NCBI RefSeq assembly: GCF_003008615.1
Contig: NZ_CP027657.1
Location: forward strand, 1,736,001-1,800,000
From: Pseudomonas mendocina
GTDB lineage: Bacteria > Pseudomonadota > Gammaproteobacteria > Pseudomonadales > Pseudomonadaceae
Reading direction: 5' to 3'
Length of the DNA: 64,000 nucleotides
Below are positions 48,312 to 61,135 of this stretch, piece by piece; the first letter of the stretch is position 1, and the number at the start of each line of letters is the position of its first letter. A program made the position numbers and the translations under genes. The notes beneath the pieces are model-generated. The model was not told the DNA's origin and made no database searches. It worked only from the letters and a program-made list of their open reading frames with translations.

Positions 48312-49610
48312 TTACAACGTCTTCTCGAACACCTTCGAGTTGCGCTGGTAGTTGTACAGCGACGCCCGAGCGGCCGGCATGCGCTCGACACTGCTCGCCT
48401 CGAAGCCCCGCTCCTGGAACCAGTGCGCCGTACGCGTGGTAAGCACGAACAGCGTCTTGATGCCCTGTGCCCGCGCCCTGGCTTCAATACGCTCCAGCAG
48501 TTCATCGCCGCGGCCGCCGTGGCGATAGTCGGGATTGACCGCCAGACACGCCAGCTCGCCACAGTCGGAATCGGCGATGGGATACAGCGCCGCACAGGCG
48601 ATGATCAGCCCCTCGCGCTCGACGATGCTGAACTGCTCGATCTCACGCTCCAGCACCTCGCGCGAACGACGCACCAGGATGCCCTGCTCTTCCAGCGGGC
48701 TGATCAGCTCGATCAGGCCACCCACATCCTCGATGGTTGCCTCACGCAACGACTCGAACTGCTCCTGCGCCACCAGGGTGCCGTTACCAGTACGGGTGAA
48801 CAGCTCGCTGAGCAGTGCACCGTCGGTGGCGTAACTGACGATATGGCTGCGCTTCACACCGCCACGGCAGGCCTGTGCGGCCGCATCGAGCAGTTCGCCC
48901 TGATAGTTACCGCCCAGACGCGCCAGGTGCGCCGGCACCTGTTGCGGACGCAGCTCGCGTACCAGCTTGCCGTTGTCGTCGAGCAGGCCGTCCTCGGCGC
49001 CGAACAGCAGCAGCTTGTCCGCCCCCAGGTCGATGGCGGCGCGAGTGGCAACGTCCTCACAGGCCAGGTTGAAGATCTCCCCGGTGGGTGAATAACCCAG
49101 TGGCGACAACAGCACGATGCTGCGCTCGTCGAGCTGACGATTGATGCCCTTGCGGTCGATGCGCCGCACCTCGCCGGTATGGTGGTAGTCGACACCATCG
49201 AGCACGCCTATCGGCCGCGCAGTGACGAAGTTGCCGCTGGTCAGGCGCAGGCGCGAGCCCTGCATCGGCGAGGCGGCCATGTCCATCGACAGGCGTGCCT
49301 CGATAGCGATGCGCAGTTGGCCAACCGCGTCGATCACGCACTCCAGGGTTGGTGCGTCGGTGATGCGCAGGTCGCGGTGATAATGCGGGGTCAGGCCACG
49401 AGCAGCGAGGCGCGCCTCGATCTGCGGGCGCGAGCCATGCACCAGCACCAGGCGCACGCCGAGGCTGTGCAACAGCACCAGATCGTGGACGATGTTGGCG
49501 AAGTTCGGGTGGGCAACGCCCTCGCCCGGCAGCATGACCACGAAGGTGCAGTCGCGGTGGGCGTTGATGTAGGGCGAAGCGTGGCGTAACCAGGTGACGT
49601 AGTCGTGCAT
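48312..49610 (-). CDS. argA: N-acetylglutamate synthase
   Basis: 432 residues, identical in length to the P. aeruginosa enzyme. An N-terminal amino-acid-kinase-like domain (about 20-280, LVLVHGSRPQIEARL) binds arginine and gives feedback inhibition; a C-terminal GNAT acetyltransferase domain (about 290-430, LACLAVNPDYRHGGRGDELL) carries the acetyl-CoA loop. It makes N-acetylglutamate, the first step of arginine synthesis. The ATG at 49610 (MHDYVTWLRHASPY) is preferred to the TTG two codons upstream; GGAT sits in front. argE follows the same strand 66 bases upstream, so argE-argA may be co-transcribed. Confidence 0.95.
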   Translation of the reverse strand: MHDYVTWLRHASPYINAHRDCTFVVMLPGEGVAHPNFANIVHDLVLLHSLGVRLVLVHGSRPQIEARLAARGLTPHYHRDLRITDAPTLECVIDAVGQLRIAIEARLSMDMAASPMQGSRLRLTSGNFVTARPIGVLDGVDYHHTGEVRRIDRKGINRQLDERSIVLLSPLGYSPTGEIFNLACEDVATRAAIDLGADKLLLFGAEDGLLDDNGKLVRELRPQQVPAHLARLGGNYQGELLDAAAQACRGGVKRSHIVSYATDGALLSELFTRTGNGTLVAQEQFESLREATIEDVGGLIELISPLEEQGILVRRSREVLEREIEQFSIVEREGLIIACAALYPIADSDCGELACLAVNPDYRHGGRGDELLERIEARARAQGIKTLFVLTTRTAHWFQERGFEASSVERMPAARASLYNYQRNSKVFEKTL

Positions 49611-49676
49611 GAGCAATCCATTAGCGTCGAGACGGTAGGCGGGTGCGACCCGCCATGTTCGGTTGGAGAGTCTGTC

Positions 49677-50843
49677 TCATCGTCGCTGCACGTCTTCACT
49701 CCGGGTCAGGCAATAGTGTTGGATCAGCTGGCGCAATATGGCCACGGTCGGCTCGATACGGGCGAGTTCCAAGTACTCGCCAGGCTGGTGCGCGCAGTCG
49801 ATGTCGCCGGGGCCAAGCACCAGGGTTTCGCAGCCAAGCTGCTGAAGATAAGGCGCTTCGGTGCCGAATGCCACCGCCTGCGCGGTATGCCCGGTCAGGC
49901 GCTCGGCCAGGCGCACCAGTTCCGCATCGGCCTTCTGCTCGAAGGGCGGTACCGCAGGGAACAGCGGGCCGTAATCGATGCGCACCTGGTGCTTGAGCGC
50001 CAGCGGCTGCAGCTTGCCGCGAATGGCTGCACGCAGCTGCTCCGGATCCATGCCCGGTAGCGGACGCAGGTCGAACTCCAGCGCGCACTGGCCACAGATA
50101 CGGTTGGGGTTGTCGCCGCCATGGATGCAGCCAAGGTTGAGGGTCGGCTGCGGCACGCTGAACTGCGGGTTGTTGAACTCTCGTTGCCACTGCGCACGCA
50201 GGCCACGCAGTTCGCCCATCACGTCCTGCATGGCCTCCAGGGCACTATGACCCAGCGCTGGATCGGAGGAGTGGCCACTCTGACCGAGAATGTCGATGCG
50301 CTCCATCATCACGCCCTTGTGCAGGCGGATCGGCTTGAGCCCGGTCGGCTCACCGATCACCGCGGCACGGCCGAGCGGACGACCCGCATCGGCCAGCGCA
50401 CGCGCGCCCGCCATCGAGCTTTCTTCATCGCAGGTGGCGAGGATCAGCAACGGCTGCTGGAAGGGCTGATCGAGCAGGGGCAACACGGCTTCGATCACCA
50501 ACGCGAAGAAGCCCTTCATGTCGCACACACCCAACCCCACCCAGCGATCCCCCTGCTCGCTCAAGCGCAACGGATCGCTGCGCCACAGCGACTCGTCGTA
50601 AGGCACGGTATCGCTGTGCCCGGCCAGCACCAAGCCGCCCGGCCCTGTGCCACGGCTGGCCAGCAGGTTGAACTTGCCGGGGCTGACCTGCTGAATCTCG
50701 CAGGTGAAGCCCAGCTCGCCCAGCCAGTTGGCGAGCAGGTCGATCACGGCGCGATTGGACATATCCAGCGAGGGCTGGGTACAGCTGACCGAAGGCGCGG
50801 CGATCAGCGCCGAGAATTGCTCGCGTAGGGAAGGTAATGGCAT
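49677..50843 (-). CDS. argE: Acetylornithine deacetylase
   Basis: 388-residue M20-family zinc hydrolase that releases ornithine from N-acetylornithine. Metal and catalytic residues can be placed: AGHSDTVPYD (first His/Asp pair), CDEESSMAGARA (Glu-Glu), and a C-terminal His in LGPGDIDCAHQPGE. Leftward, just upstream of argA. Together with argA it marks arginine-biosynthetic context. Many pseudomonads use ArgJ to recycle the acetyl group, so its in vivo role may be auxiliary (established point about the genus, not from this window). Confidence 0.94.
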   Translation of the reverse strand: MPLPSLREQFSALIAAPSVSCTQPSLDMSNRAVIDLLANWLGELGFTCEIQQVSPGKFNLLASRGTGPGGLVLAGHSDTVPYDESLWRSDPLRLSEQGDRWVGLGVCDMKGFFALVIEAVLPLLDQPFQQPLLILATCDEESSMAGARALADAGRPLGRAAVIGEPTGLKPIRLHKGVMMERIDILGQSGHSSDPALGHSALEAMQDVMGELRGLRAQWQREFNNPQFSVPQPTLNLGCIHGGDNPNRICGQCALEFDLRPLPGMDPEQLRAAIRGKLQPLALKHQVRIDYGPLFPAVPPFEQKADAELVRLAERLTGHTAQAVAFGTEAPYLQQLGCETLVLGPGDIDCAHQPGEYLELARIEPTVAILRQLIQHYCLTRSEDVQRR

Positions 50844-50913
50844 GGCTCGGCTCTCTCGGTGCGGCGGCCCATCATAACAACAAGATTCCGCAGGGCGAGC
50901 CCCAGAACGATGA

Positions 50914-50933
50914 AGCCCGGCATAAGCCGGGCT
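50914..50933 (-). terminator. Hairpin after pit gene
   Basis: AGCCCGGC (50914-50921) and GCCGGGCT (50926-50933) with loop ATAA, 20 bases beyond the phosphate-transporter stop. It is followed leftward by TCATCGTT, only a weak T-run, so moderate support. Confidence 0.6.
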
Positions 50934-50953
50934 CCATCAGAGAACGATGACGA

Positions 50954-52219
50954 TCAAAGGAAGATCAGCATCATGATCTCGAAGTAGATGATCGCCAGCA
51001 CAGCGCCGACCGGCAGGGTGATCACCCAGGAGGTGAAGATCTTGCCCACCACCGACAGGTTCAGCGCACCGATACCACGCGCCAGGCCGATACCCAGCAC
51101 CGCGCCAACCAGCGTGTGCGTGGTGGAGATCGGCAGGCCGATACCTGAAGCTGCAACCACGGTGCCGGCGGTGGCCAGCTCGGCGGCGAAACCACGGCTC
51201 GGGGTCAGCTCGGTGATGCCCTTGCCAATGGTGGCGATCACTTTCCAGCCGTAGGTGGCCAGACCGACCACGATACCGACGGCGCCCAGCAGCAGCACCC
51301 AGCCCGGCACCGATGACTTGCCGCCGATGACCATGTCGCCACCGGCCTCGATCACACCGACCACCGCAGCCAGCGGCCCGACGGCGTTGGACACGTCGCT
51401 GGCACCGTGGGCGAAGGCCATGGCGCAGGCGGTGAAAATCATCAGTACCGCAAAGACCTTCTCCACGCTGGCGAAGTGGAAGCTCTTGTCCGCTTCGGCG
51501 TCGACCTTGATGCGAGTCAGCAGGGCGATACCGATACCGGCGACGATGAAGCCGACCAGGCACGAGAGCATCACGGCATCCATGGTGGTGAAGTGCAAGC
51601 CAACGTGCTTGAGGCCCTTGGTGAAAGTCATCAGAGCCAGCATGAAGCCGGTCAGGAACATGTACACCGGCACCCAGCGCTTGGCGTTGCGGAACGGATC
51701 CTCGGTATCCATGATCAGCCACTGCACGCTCTTGAACAGGCCGAAGGCGATCAGACCTGCAAGGAAGGGCGTCACCACCCAGCTGGAAACGATCGGCACC
51801 AGACCACCCCAGTTGACCGCATCCATCGATACGCCAACAGAGGCGAAGCCGATCAGGGCGCCGACGATGGAGTGCGTGGTGGAGACCGGCCAGCCACGCA
51901 GTGAGGCGATTAGCAGCCAGGTACCGGCGGAGAGCAGCGCCGACATCATGCCCAGCACGAACAGATCAGGCGGGATAGCCGTACTGTCGACGATGCCGTT
52001 CTTGATGGTTTCGGTGACCTGGCCACCGGCCAGGTAGGCACCACAGAATTCGAACACCATGGCGATCAGAATCGCCTGCTTGATGGTCAGCGCCTTGGAG
52101 CCAACCGAGGTGCCCATGGCATTGGATACATCGTTGGCGCCCACGCCCCATGCCATGAAAAAACCAAAGCAGCAGGCGAGCACGAGGAGTACGAAGCCGT
52201 ATTCCGCGACAAGAGTCAT
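50954..52219 (-). CDS. pitA: Inorganic phosphate transporter (Pit family)
   Basis: 421 residues with about ten hydrophobic segments and the duplicated Pit signature: GVGANDVSNAMGTSVG near the N-terminus and GASDVSNAVGPLAAV in the second half, each followed by STTHS/STTHT stretches. It imports phosphate, usually as metal-phosphate with a proton, and works constitutively. The downstream-of-DUF47 order (52258-52935 first, then this gene) is the usual one and both are leftward, 38 bases apart. AGGTAA lies ahead of the ATG. Confidence 0.92.
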   Translation of the reverse strand: MTLVAEYGFVLLVLACCFGFFMAWGVGANDVSNAMGTSVGSKALTIKQAILIAMVFEFCGAYLAGGQVTETIKNGIVDSTAIPPDLFVLGMMSALLSAGTWLLIASLRGWPVSTTHSIVGALIGFASVGVSMDAVNWGGLVPIVSSWVVTPFLAGLIAFGLFKSVQWLIMDTEDPFRNAKRWVPVYMFLTGFMLALMTFTKGLKHVGLHFTTMDAVMLSCLVGFIVAGIGIALLTRIKVDAEADKSFHFASVEKVFAVLMIFTACAMAFAHGASDVSNAVGPLAAVVGVIEAGGDMVIGGKSSVPGWVLLLGAVGIVVGLATYGWKVIATIGKGITELTPSRGFAAELATAGTVVAASGIGLPISTTHTLVGAVLGIGLARGIGALNLSVVGKIFTSWVITLPVGAVLAIIYFEIMMLIFL

Positions 52220-52257
52220 AAAAGATTACCTGTGGATTCCTGAATGGCAGCTGGCGA

Positions 52258-52935
52258 CTAGCGCGCCAGCAGTTGTTCCAGTCGGTTGCCGACACGCTCG
52301 GCACGGTCGGCGACATCGCCAACCCAGTCGATGATCCGGTAGAGGAACATCACATCAACGGCGGGTAATTCCTTTTCCAGCTTGAACAGGGTGCGACGCA
52401 CCTCGATCTGCTGACGGTCGGTATCGTGCTCGATCTCCTCGAGCTCTTCGACCATGTGCTGAACCAGGGTGGCTTCACGACCACCGAAACCGGTTTCCAG
52501 CAACTCGTCCAATTCGTTCATTGCCTTCAGCGCCTGGGCGCTGGCGTCCACACAACGCTGCACATACGCCAGCATCAGCGGTTGCAGAGCAGTGGGAATG
52601 GCCATCTGACGGCCGAGCATCAGGCCGGCGATGTCCTTGGCGCGGTTGGCCACCTTGTCCTGCACGCTGAGCAGTTCCAGCAGATCGGAGCGCGGTACCG
52701 GCAGGAACAGGCTCTTGGGCAGGTGCATGCGCACGCTTTTCTTGAGCTTGTCGGCTTCGCGCTCCAGGCGCACCATTTCCTGCTGCACCTGCTCGACACG
52801 AACCCAGTCTTCGGCCATCACCGCCTCGAAGAACGGCACCAGATTGGCCGCGCATTCGTGCGCCTTGGTGATGTGCTGTTGCATAGGGCCGATGGGAGAA
52901 CGGCCGAACAGACTGACGAAGGGATTGGTAGGCAT
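52258..52935 (-). CDS. DUF47/PhoU-like protein (TIGR00153)
   Basis: 225-residue all-helical protein of the DUF47 group, distantly similar to PhoU. These genes nearly always precede a Pit-type phosphate transporter, as here, and are thought to regulate it. Conserved charged positions are visible (e.g. EELEEIEHDTDRQQIEVR). It starts at 52935 and is the first gene of the DUF47-pit pair, divergent from the CYTH gene across 199 bases. No PhoB-binding box was recognised in that gap. Confidence 0.9.
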   Translation of the reverse strand: MPTNPFVSLFGRSPIGPMQQHITKAHECAANLVPFFEAVMAEDWVRVEQVQQEMVRLEREADKLKKSVRMHLPKSLFLPVPRSDLLELLSVQDKVANRAKDIAGLMLGRQMAIPTALQPLMLAYVQRCVDASAQALKAMNELDELLETGFGGREATLVQHMVEELEEIEHDTDRQQIEVRRTLFKLEKELPAVDVMFLYRIIDWVGDVADRAERVGNRLEQLLAR

Positions 52936-53134
52936 AGGGTTGCCCCTGGTTGAAAAGAGGCGGCAAGTATACGGGCCGTCCCCAGCGCCTGCCAGCGCAT
53001 GTCATCAGTTCGTCACATTTCTGTACGTCCGACGCTGCGACCTGACAGCGCACGCCCTTTGCACTACCCTTGTGCGCCCGGAGCCTCGCCCGCCGAACTC
53101 CGCCTTCCACCGCCGCTGCGAGCCCGTCATCGCG

Positions 53135-54496
53135 ATGAACAAAGAAACCGAAATCAAACTGCGCGCCAGCCGCGCCACTCTGGCTGCGCTGCGTGAGCAC
53201 CCGCTGCTGAAGAAACGCAATAAAAGCGGCTGGCAGCGCGTGGAACTGTTCAACCAGTACTACGACACGCCGGATCGCGAGCTGGCTGGCGCCAAGGTCG
53301 CCCTGCGTATCCGCCGTGATGGCGAGCAGTTCATCCAGACGCTCAAGAGCCGTGGCCAGAGCGTTGCCGGCCTGTCCGAGCGCAACGAGTGGGACTGGTA
53401 CCTGAGCAAGGCCAAGCTCGACCTGAAGAAGCTCGATGACAGTTGCTGGCCAGCCAGCCTCGCCGAACTGGACAAGAAAACCCTGCAACCGCTGTTCACC
53501 ACCGATTTCGTCCGCGAGAAAGCCGAGATCGCCTGGGGTCGTGGCAAGGCCAAGGTTGTCATCGAGGCTGCGCTGGATCTTGGCAAGGTAGTCGCCGGTG
53601 AAGGCGAGGAAGAAATCTGCGAGCTGGAGCTGGAACTGCGCCAGGGAGACCCCGCAGCCCTGCTGGAGCTGGCCTGCGAACTGGCCGCCGAGCTGCCGCT
53701 GATGCCCTGTGACATCAGCAAGGCCGAACGCGGCTATCGCCTGTTCGACTCCGGCAGTTACAGCCTGAGCCTGGCCGCGCCGACAGTGCAGGCCGAACAG
53801 GTGCTGGACGATGCCTTCGCCACCCTCGCCTGGCACCTGCTGGGCAGCAGCCAGCGCCTGGCCGAACAGTATCGCTGGAGCGGTCACTGGAGCCTGCTGC
53901 AAGACTGGTTGCAGCAACTGATCGACCTTCGCGCCCTGCTCGCCAGCCTTGGCCAGGCCGCTCCTCGCGCCAGCTCGCGGGAGTTGCGTGAAGGGCTCGA
54001 CGCCCTGCTCGGCGACTGGCGCCCACGCCTGGCCGCGGGCCAGACCGACGAAAGCATGCGGCGCAACGCCCCTGCGCTTTTCGCTGCCGAGCTGGATGGC
54101 TGCCGTTGGGGCTTGTTGTCACTGCAACTGTCGCGCTGGTTGCTGCAACGTGGCTGGACGCTGGAACGCAACAACCGTGGCAATCGCCAGGGCAACGCGC
54201 CGCTGGGCAACTGGCTGCCAACGCTGCTCGGCGAAGAAGGCGCAGCGCTGCAACTGCGCCGCTATCAGCAGCAGCCGGAGGATCTCGCCGAGCAACTGCC
54301 GCGTCTGGAGCGCTTGCTGGTCTGGCTGCGTCTGGCCCGTGGTGTGCTGGAAGTGCCCGAGGTCGACCGCCTGTATGGCGAGTTGAACAAGCTGAACCTT
54401 CTCGCTCAGCAACCGCTGGACGATGAGCAGCGCCAGTTGCGGGCTACTCAGGCGCAGATCGTGAACAGCCTGAAGGCCTGGAAAGCACTGGTATAA
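53135..54496 (+). CDS. CYTH-domain inorganic triphosphatase (YgiF-like)
   Basis: 453 residues. The N-terminal CYTH domain (about 1-200) starts with the defining ExExK motif in KETEIKLRA, and the charged strands LRIRRDGEQFIQTLK follow. E. coli YgiF hydrolyses inorganic tripolyphosphate. The C-terminal ~250 residues are Leu/Arg/Trp-rich and helical, corresponding to a degenerate CHAD-like domain. The ATG at 53135 is the first that gives this N-terminus; the frame upstream to 52631 is only the antisense of DUF47. Polyphosphate/phosphate chemistry fits the neighbouring pit genes. Confidence 0.85.
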   Translation: MNKETEIKLRASRATLAALREHPLLKKRNKSGWQRVELFNQYYDTPDRELAGAKVALRIRRDGEQFIQTLKSRGQSVAGLSERNEWDWYLSKAKLDLKKLDDSCWPASLAELDKKTLQPLFTTDFVREKAEIAWGRGKAKVVIEAALDLGKVVAGEGEEEICELELELRQGDPAALLELACELAAELPLMPCDISKAERGYRLFDSGSYSLSLAAPTVQAEQVLDDAFATLAWHLLGSSQRLAEQYRWSGHWSLLQDWLQQLIDLRALLASLGQAAPRASSRELREGLDALLGDWRPRLAAGQTDESMRRNAPALFAAELDGCRWGLLSLQLSRWLLQRGWTLERNNRGNRQGNAPLGNWLPTLLGEEGAALQLRRYQQQPEDLAEQLPRLERLLVWLRLARGVLEVPEVDRLYGELNKLNLLAQQPLDDEQRQLRATQAQIVNSLKAWKALV

Positions 54497-54523
54497 CCGC
54501 TAGCCGAGCGCCTGCGAAGAAGT

Positions 54524-54545
54524 TGGTACGCACGGCGCCCCCTAC
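54524..54545. repeat. GTAGGGTGCGC repeat half-site, copy 9
   Basis: GGTACGCACGGCGCCCCCTACC, a degenerate single arm pair, lies between the CYTH stop and the shared terminator. Confidence 0.45.
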
Positions 54546-54562
54546 CATCAGTGACACCATGA

Positions 54563-54588
54563 AAAACGGGCCCCGCAGGGCCCGTTTT
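54563..54588. terminator. Bidirectional terminator between CYTH gene and polyamine operon
   Basis: AAAACGGGCCC (54563-54573) and GGGCCCGTTTT (54578-54588) form an 11-bp perfect stem with loop CGCA; the ends supply T-runs in both directions. It lies between two convergent genes, 20 bases from the last permease gene. Confidence 0.9.
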
Positions 54589-54607
54589 CGTTTCAGCATT
54601 TCGTCAC

Positions 54608-55474
54608 TCAGCTGGCGCGGGGACTGGTGCTGGACGGGTTGGTGGTCTCGTCCATGGCCTGCTGCAGCGCTTTCTTGCGTTTCTCCTCGGCGCGATGGGC
54701 GAAGAACCAGGCCAGGAAGGTGGCGAACGACACCACCAGCAGGATCAGGCTGGCCACGGCGTTGATCTCCGGCTTAACCCCCAGTCGCACGGCGGAGAAG
54801 ATCTCCATCGGCAACGTGGTGGAACCAGGACCGGACACGAAGCTGGCCAGCACCAGATCGTCCAGCGACAGGGCGAAGGACATCATTGCCCCCGCTGCCA
54901 GCGATGGCGCGATCATCGGCACGGTGATCAGGAAGAACACCTTCCACGGCCGCGCCCCCAAATCCATGGCCGCCTCTTCGATGGACATGTCCAGCTCACG
55001 CAGGCGCGACGACACCACTACCGCCACGTAGGCCGAGCAGAAGGTGGTGTGGGCGATCCAGATGGTGGTCATGCCGCGTTGCGCCGGCCAGCCGATCAGC
55101 TGCGCCATCAACACGAACAGCAACAGCAGCGACAGACCGGTGATCACCTCGGGCATTACCAGCGGCGCGGTGACCAGGCCACCGAACAGCGTGCGCCCCT
55201 TGAAGTGGGTGATACGGGTCAGCACGAAGGCTGCCAGAGTGCCCAGTGCAGTCGCCGCGATGGCGGTGTACAGGGCGATCTCCAGCGAACGCATCACGGC
55301 GTTCATCAGCTGGGTGTTGTCCAGCAGGCCGACGTACCACTTCACCGACCAACCGCCCCATACCGTCACCAGGCGCGAGGCGTTGAACGAGTAGATGACC
55401 AGGATGACCATCGGCAGGTAGATGAACAGCAACCCTGCCCAAAGCATGATGTTGGAGAAGCTCCAGCGTTTCAT
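54608..55474 (-). CDS. spuH: Polyamine ABC permease SpuH (PotI-like)
   Basis: 288 residues, about six membrane helices, with the conserved EAAMDLGARPWKVFFLITVP loop that contacts the ATPase. PotI/SpuH forms the inner-membrane channel with SpuG and takes up putrescine or spermidine. It is the last gene of the leftward operon; its ATG overlaps the spuG stop (ATGA, 55471-55474), and the bidirectional terminator follows. Confidence 0.93.
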   Translation of the reverse strand: MKRWSFSNIMLWAGLLFIYLPMVILVIYSFNASRLVTVWGGWSVKWYVGLLDNTQLMNAVMRSLEIALYTAIAATALGTLAAFVLTRITHFKGRTLFGGLVTAPLVMPEVITGLSLLLLFVLMAQLIGWPAQRGMTTIWIAHTTFCSAYVAVVVSSRLRELDMSIEEAAMDLGARPWKVFFLITVPMIAPSLAAGAMMSFALSLDDLVLASFVSGPGSTTLPMEIFSAVRLGVKPEINAVASLILLVVSFATFLAWFFAHRAEEKRKKALQQAMDETTNPSSTSPRAS

Positions 55475-56379
55475 GGGCGGCCCTCCAGCTCTTTGGCTTG
55501 GTTACGGTTAAAGAGAATGATGGGCACGATCAGGATCGCCAGCATGACCACCGCCAGGGCGGACGCCACCGGCCAGTCGCGGTTGTTGAAGAACTCCTGC
55601 CACAGCACCTTGCCGATCATCAGGGTCTCCGGCCCGCCGAGCAGTTCGGGGATGACGAACTCACCCACCACCGGGATGAACACCAGCATGCAGCCGGCGA
55701 TGATGCCGTTCTTGGAAAGCGGCACGGTGATCTTCCAGAAGCTGTTGAAGTTGCTCGAACCGAGGTCGGAAGCTGCTTCCAGCAGGCTCAGATCATGCTT
55801 CACCAGGTTGGCGTAGAGCGGCAGGATCATGAACGGCAGGTAGGAATAGACGATGCCGATGTACACCGCGGTGTTGGTGTTGAGTATCTGCAGCGGCGAG
55901 TCGATCAGGCCGATGCCCATCAGCAGGCTGTTGAGCAGGCCGTTGTTGCCGAGGATGCCCATCCAGGCGTAGACGCGGATCAGGATCGCGGTCCAGGTCG
56001 GCATCATGATCAGCAGCAGCAGGACGGTCTGCTTTTCCTTCGGCGCACGGGCGATGGCATAGGCCATCGGGTAGCCGATCACCAGGCACAGCAAAGTGCT
56101 TAAAGTGGCGATCTGCAACGAGCCCAGGTAGGCCGACAAATACAGTGCATCTTCAGTGAGGAAGATGTAGTTGCCCAGGTTCAGCAGAATGGTCAGCTTG
56201 TTGTCCGCCCATTCGTAGATTTCCGTGTAGGGCGGAATGGCTACGTCGGCCTCGGCGAAGCTGATCTTCAGCACGATGACGAACGGCAGCAGGAAGAACA
56301 GGAACAGCCAGAGGAACGGAATACCGATCACGGCATGCCGGCCACTCGGCAGATAGCGCGAGAGTTTGGCCAGTTTCAT
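55471..56379 (-). CDS. spuG: Polyamine ABC permease SpuG (PotH-like)
   Basis: 302 residues with six membrane helices and the cytoplasmic EAASDLGSSNFNSFWKITVP loop. The ATG at 56379 (MKLAKLSRYLPSG) overlaps the ATPase stop; the in-frame extension upstream is antisense-like sequence of that gene. Partner of SpuH. Coupled on both sides, so the ATPase and both permeases are translated as one block. Confidence 0.93.
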   Translation of the reverse strand: MKLAKLSRYLPSGRHAVIGIPFLWLFLFFLLPFVIVLKISFAEADVAIPPYTEIYEWADNKLTILLNLGNYIFLTEDALYLSAYLGSLQIATLSTLLCLVIGYPMAYAIARAPKEKQTVLLLLIMMPTWTAILIRVYAWMGILGNNGLLNSLLMGIGLIDSPLQILNTNTAVYIGIVYSYLPFMILPLYANLVKHDLSLLEAASDLGSSNFNSFWKITVPLSKNGIIAGCMLVFIPVVGEFVIPELLGGPETLMIGKVLWQEFFNNRDWPVASALAVVMLAILIVPIILFNRNQAKELEGRP

Positions 56380-57530
56380 GATTGCAGTACCACGCCGCTG
56401 TCGTCTTCCCAGTACACCACGACCGGATCGTCCCAGGTCGGACGCTTGCCGCGGCGCTCGGCGTTGGCGATGAAGCACTGCACGATCTGCCCGGACGTGA
56501 GCTTGACGTGGTACACCGAGTGACCGCCCAGGTAGGCGATATCGTGGACGTGCCCATTGCTCCAGTTGTACTCGGGATGCTCATGATCGGCCGGCAAGGC
56601 GGTAGCCATCAGCAGCTTTTCTGGACGCAGGGCGTAGCTGACCTTTTTCTCCTCGGCACGGGTACTGATGCCGTGACCGATGTAGATCGGCTTGTCCAGC
56701 TGCGGGCAACTGATGATGGCGTGGTCGGCATCATCGGTAGTGATCGTGCCCTCGAACAGATTGACGTTGCCGATGAACTCGCAGACCAGGCGGCTGGCCG
56801 GGGTCTCGTAGATGTCCACCGGGCTACCGGTCTGAGCGATCCAGCCCAGGTGCATGATGGCGATACGCTGGGCCATGGTCATGGCCTCTTCCTGGTCGTG
56901 GGTCACCATCACGCAGGTCACGCCGACACGCTCGATGATTTCCACCAGCTCCAGCTGCATCTGCGAGCGCAGCTTCTTGTCCAGCGCTCCCATCGGCTCG
57001 TCGAGCAGCAGCAGCTTGGGGCGCTTGGCCAGCGAGCGAGCCAGGGCCACGCGCTGACGCTGGCCGCCGGAAAGCTGGTGCGGCTTACGCTTGGCGTACT
57101 GGGTCATGTGCACCAGCTTGAGCATCTCCGACACGCGCTCGTCGATCTCGGCCTTGGGCATCTTGTCCTGCTGCAGACCGAAAGCGATGTTCTGCGCCAC
57201 GGTCATGTGCGGGAACAACGCATAGGACTGGAACATCATGTTGATCGGACGCTGATAGGGCGGCATGTCGGTGATGTCGACGCCATCGAGGATGATGCGT
57301 CCCTCGGTGGGTTTCTCAAAGCCGGCGAGCATGCGCAGCAGGGTCGACTTGCCCGACCCCGAACCACCGAGCAAGGCGAAGATTTCGCCCTTGTTGATGG
57401 TCAGCGAGACATCGTCGACGGCCACGGTCTCATCGAACTTCTTGGTCACCCGATCGATTTTGACCAGCACCTCTTTCGGTGTCTGATCCCCCTCGAGGGC
57501 TTTTTTGTAGGCGCTGGAGGCAACAGCCAT
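56376..57530 (-). CDS. spuF: Polyamine ABC transporter ATPase SpuF (PotG-like)
   Basis: 384 residues. Walker A GGSGSGKSTLL, signature LSGGQRQRVALARS, Walker B LLLLDEPMGALD, and the switch His in VTHDQEE; a C-terminal TOBE domain (about 290-384) is typical of PotG/PotA ATPases. It energises uptake for SpuG/SpuH. It follows the third binding-protein gene by 53 bases, with a small GC hairpin (57554-57576) between them. Confidence 0.94.
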   Translation of the reverse strand: MAVASSAYKKALEGDQTPKEVLVKIDRVTKKFDETVAVDDVSLTINKGEIFALLGGSGSGKSTLLRMLAGFEKPTEGRIILDGVDITDMPPYQRPINMMFQSYALFPHMTVAQNIAFGLQQDKMPKAEIDERVSEMLKLVHMTQYAKRKPHQLSGGQRQRVALARSLAKRPKLLLLDEPMGALDKKLRSQMQLELVEIIERVGVTCVMVTHDQEEAMTMAQRIAIMHLGWIAQTGSPVDIYETPASRLVCEFIGNVNLFEGTITTDDADHAIISCPQLDKPIYIGHGISTRAEEKKVSYALRPEKLLMATALPADHEHPEYNWSNGHVHDIAYLGGHSVYHVKLTSGQIVQCFIANAERRGKRPTWDDPVVVYWEDDSGVVLQS

Positions 57531-57583
57531 TTAGGAAAACTCCCGGAAGATTGTGCCCGACCGCCGCGGCCGGGCAGGAACGA

Positions 57584-59901
<2,318 letters not shown>

Positions 59902-59905
59902 TTAC

Positions 59906-61096
<1,191 letters not shown>

Positions 61097-61135
61097 TCAT
61101 GGCACCGCTGACAACTTTCCGTGACTGCGGGCTTT

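Noticed and set aside
52631..53134. Upstream extension of the CYTH gene frame
   Set aside because: It runs antisense through the DUF47 gene; the CYTH motif begins right after the ATG at 53135.
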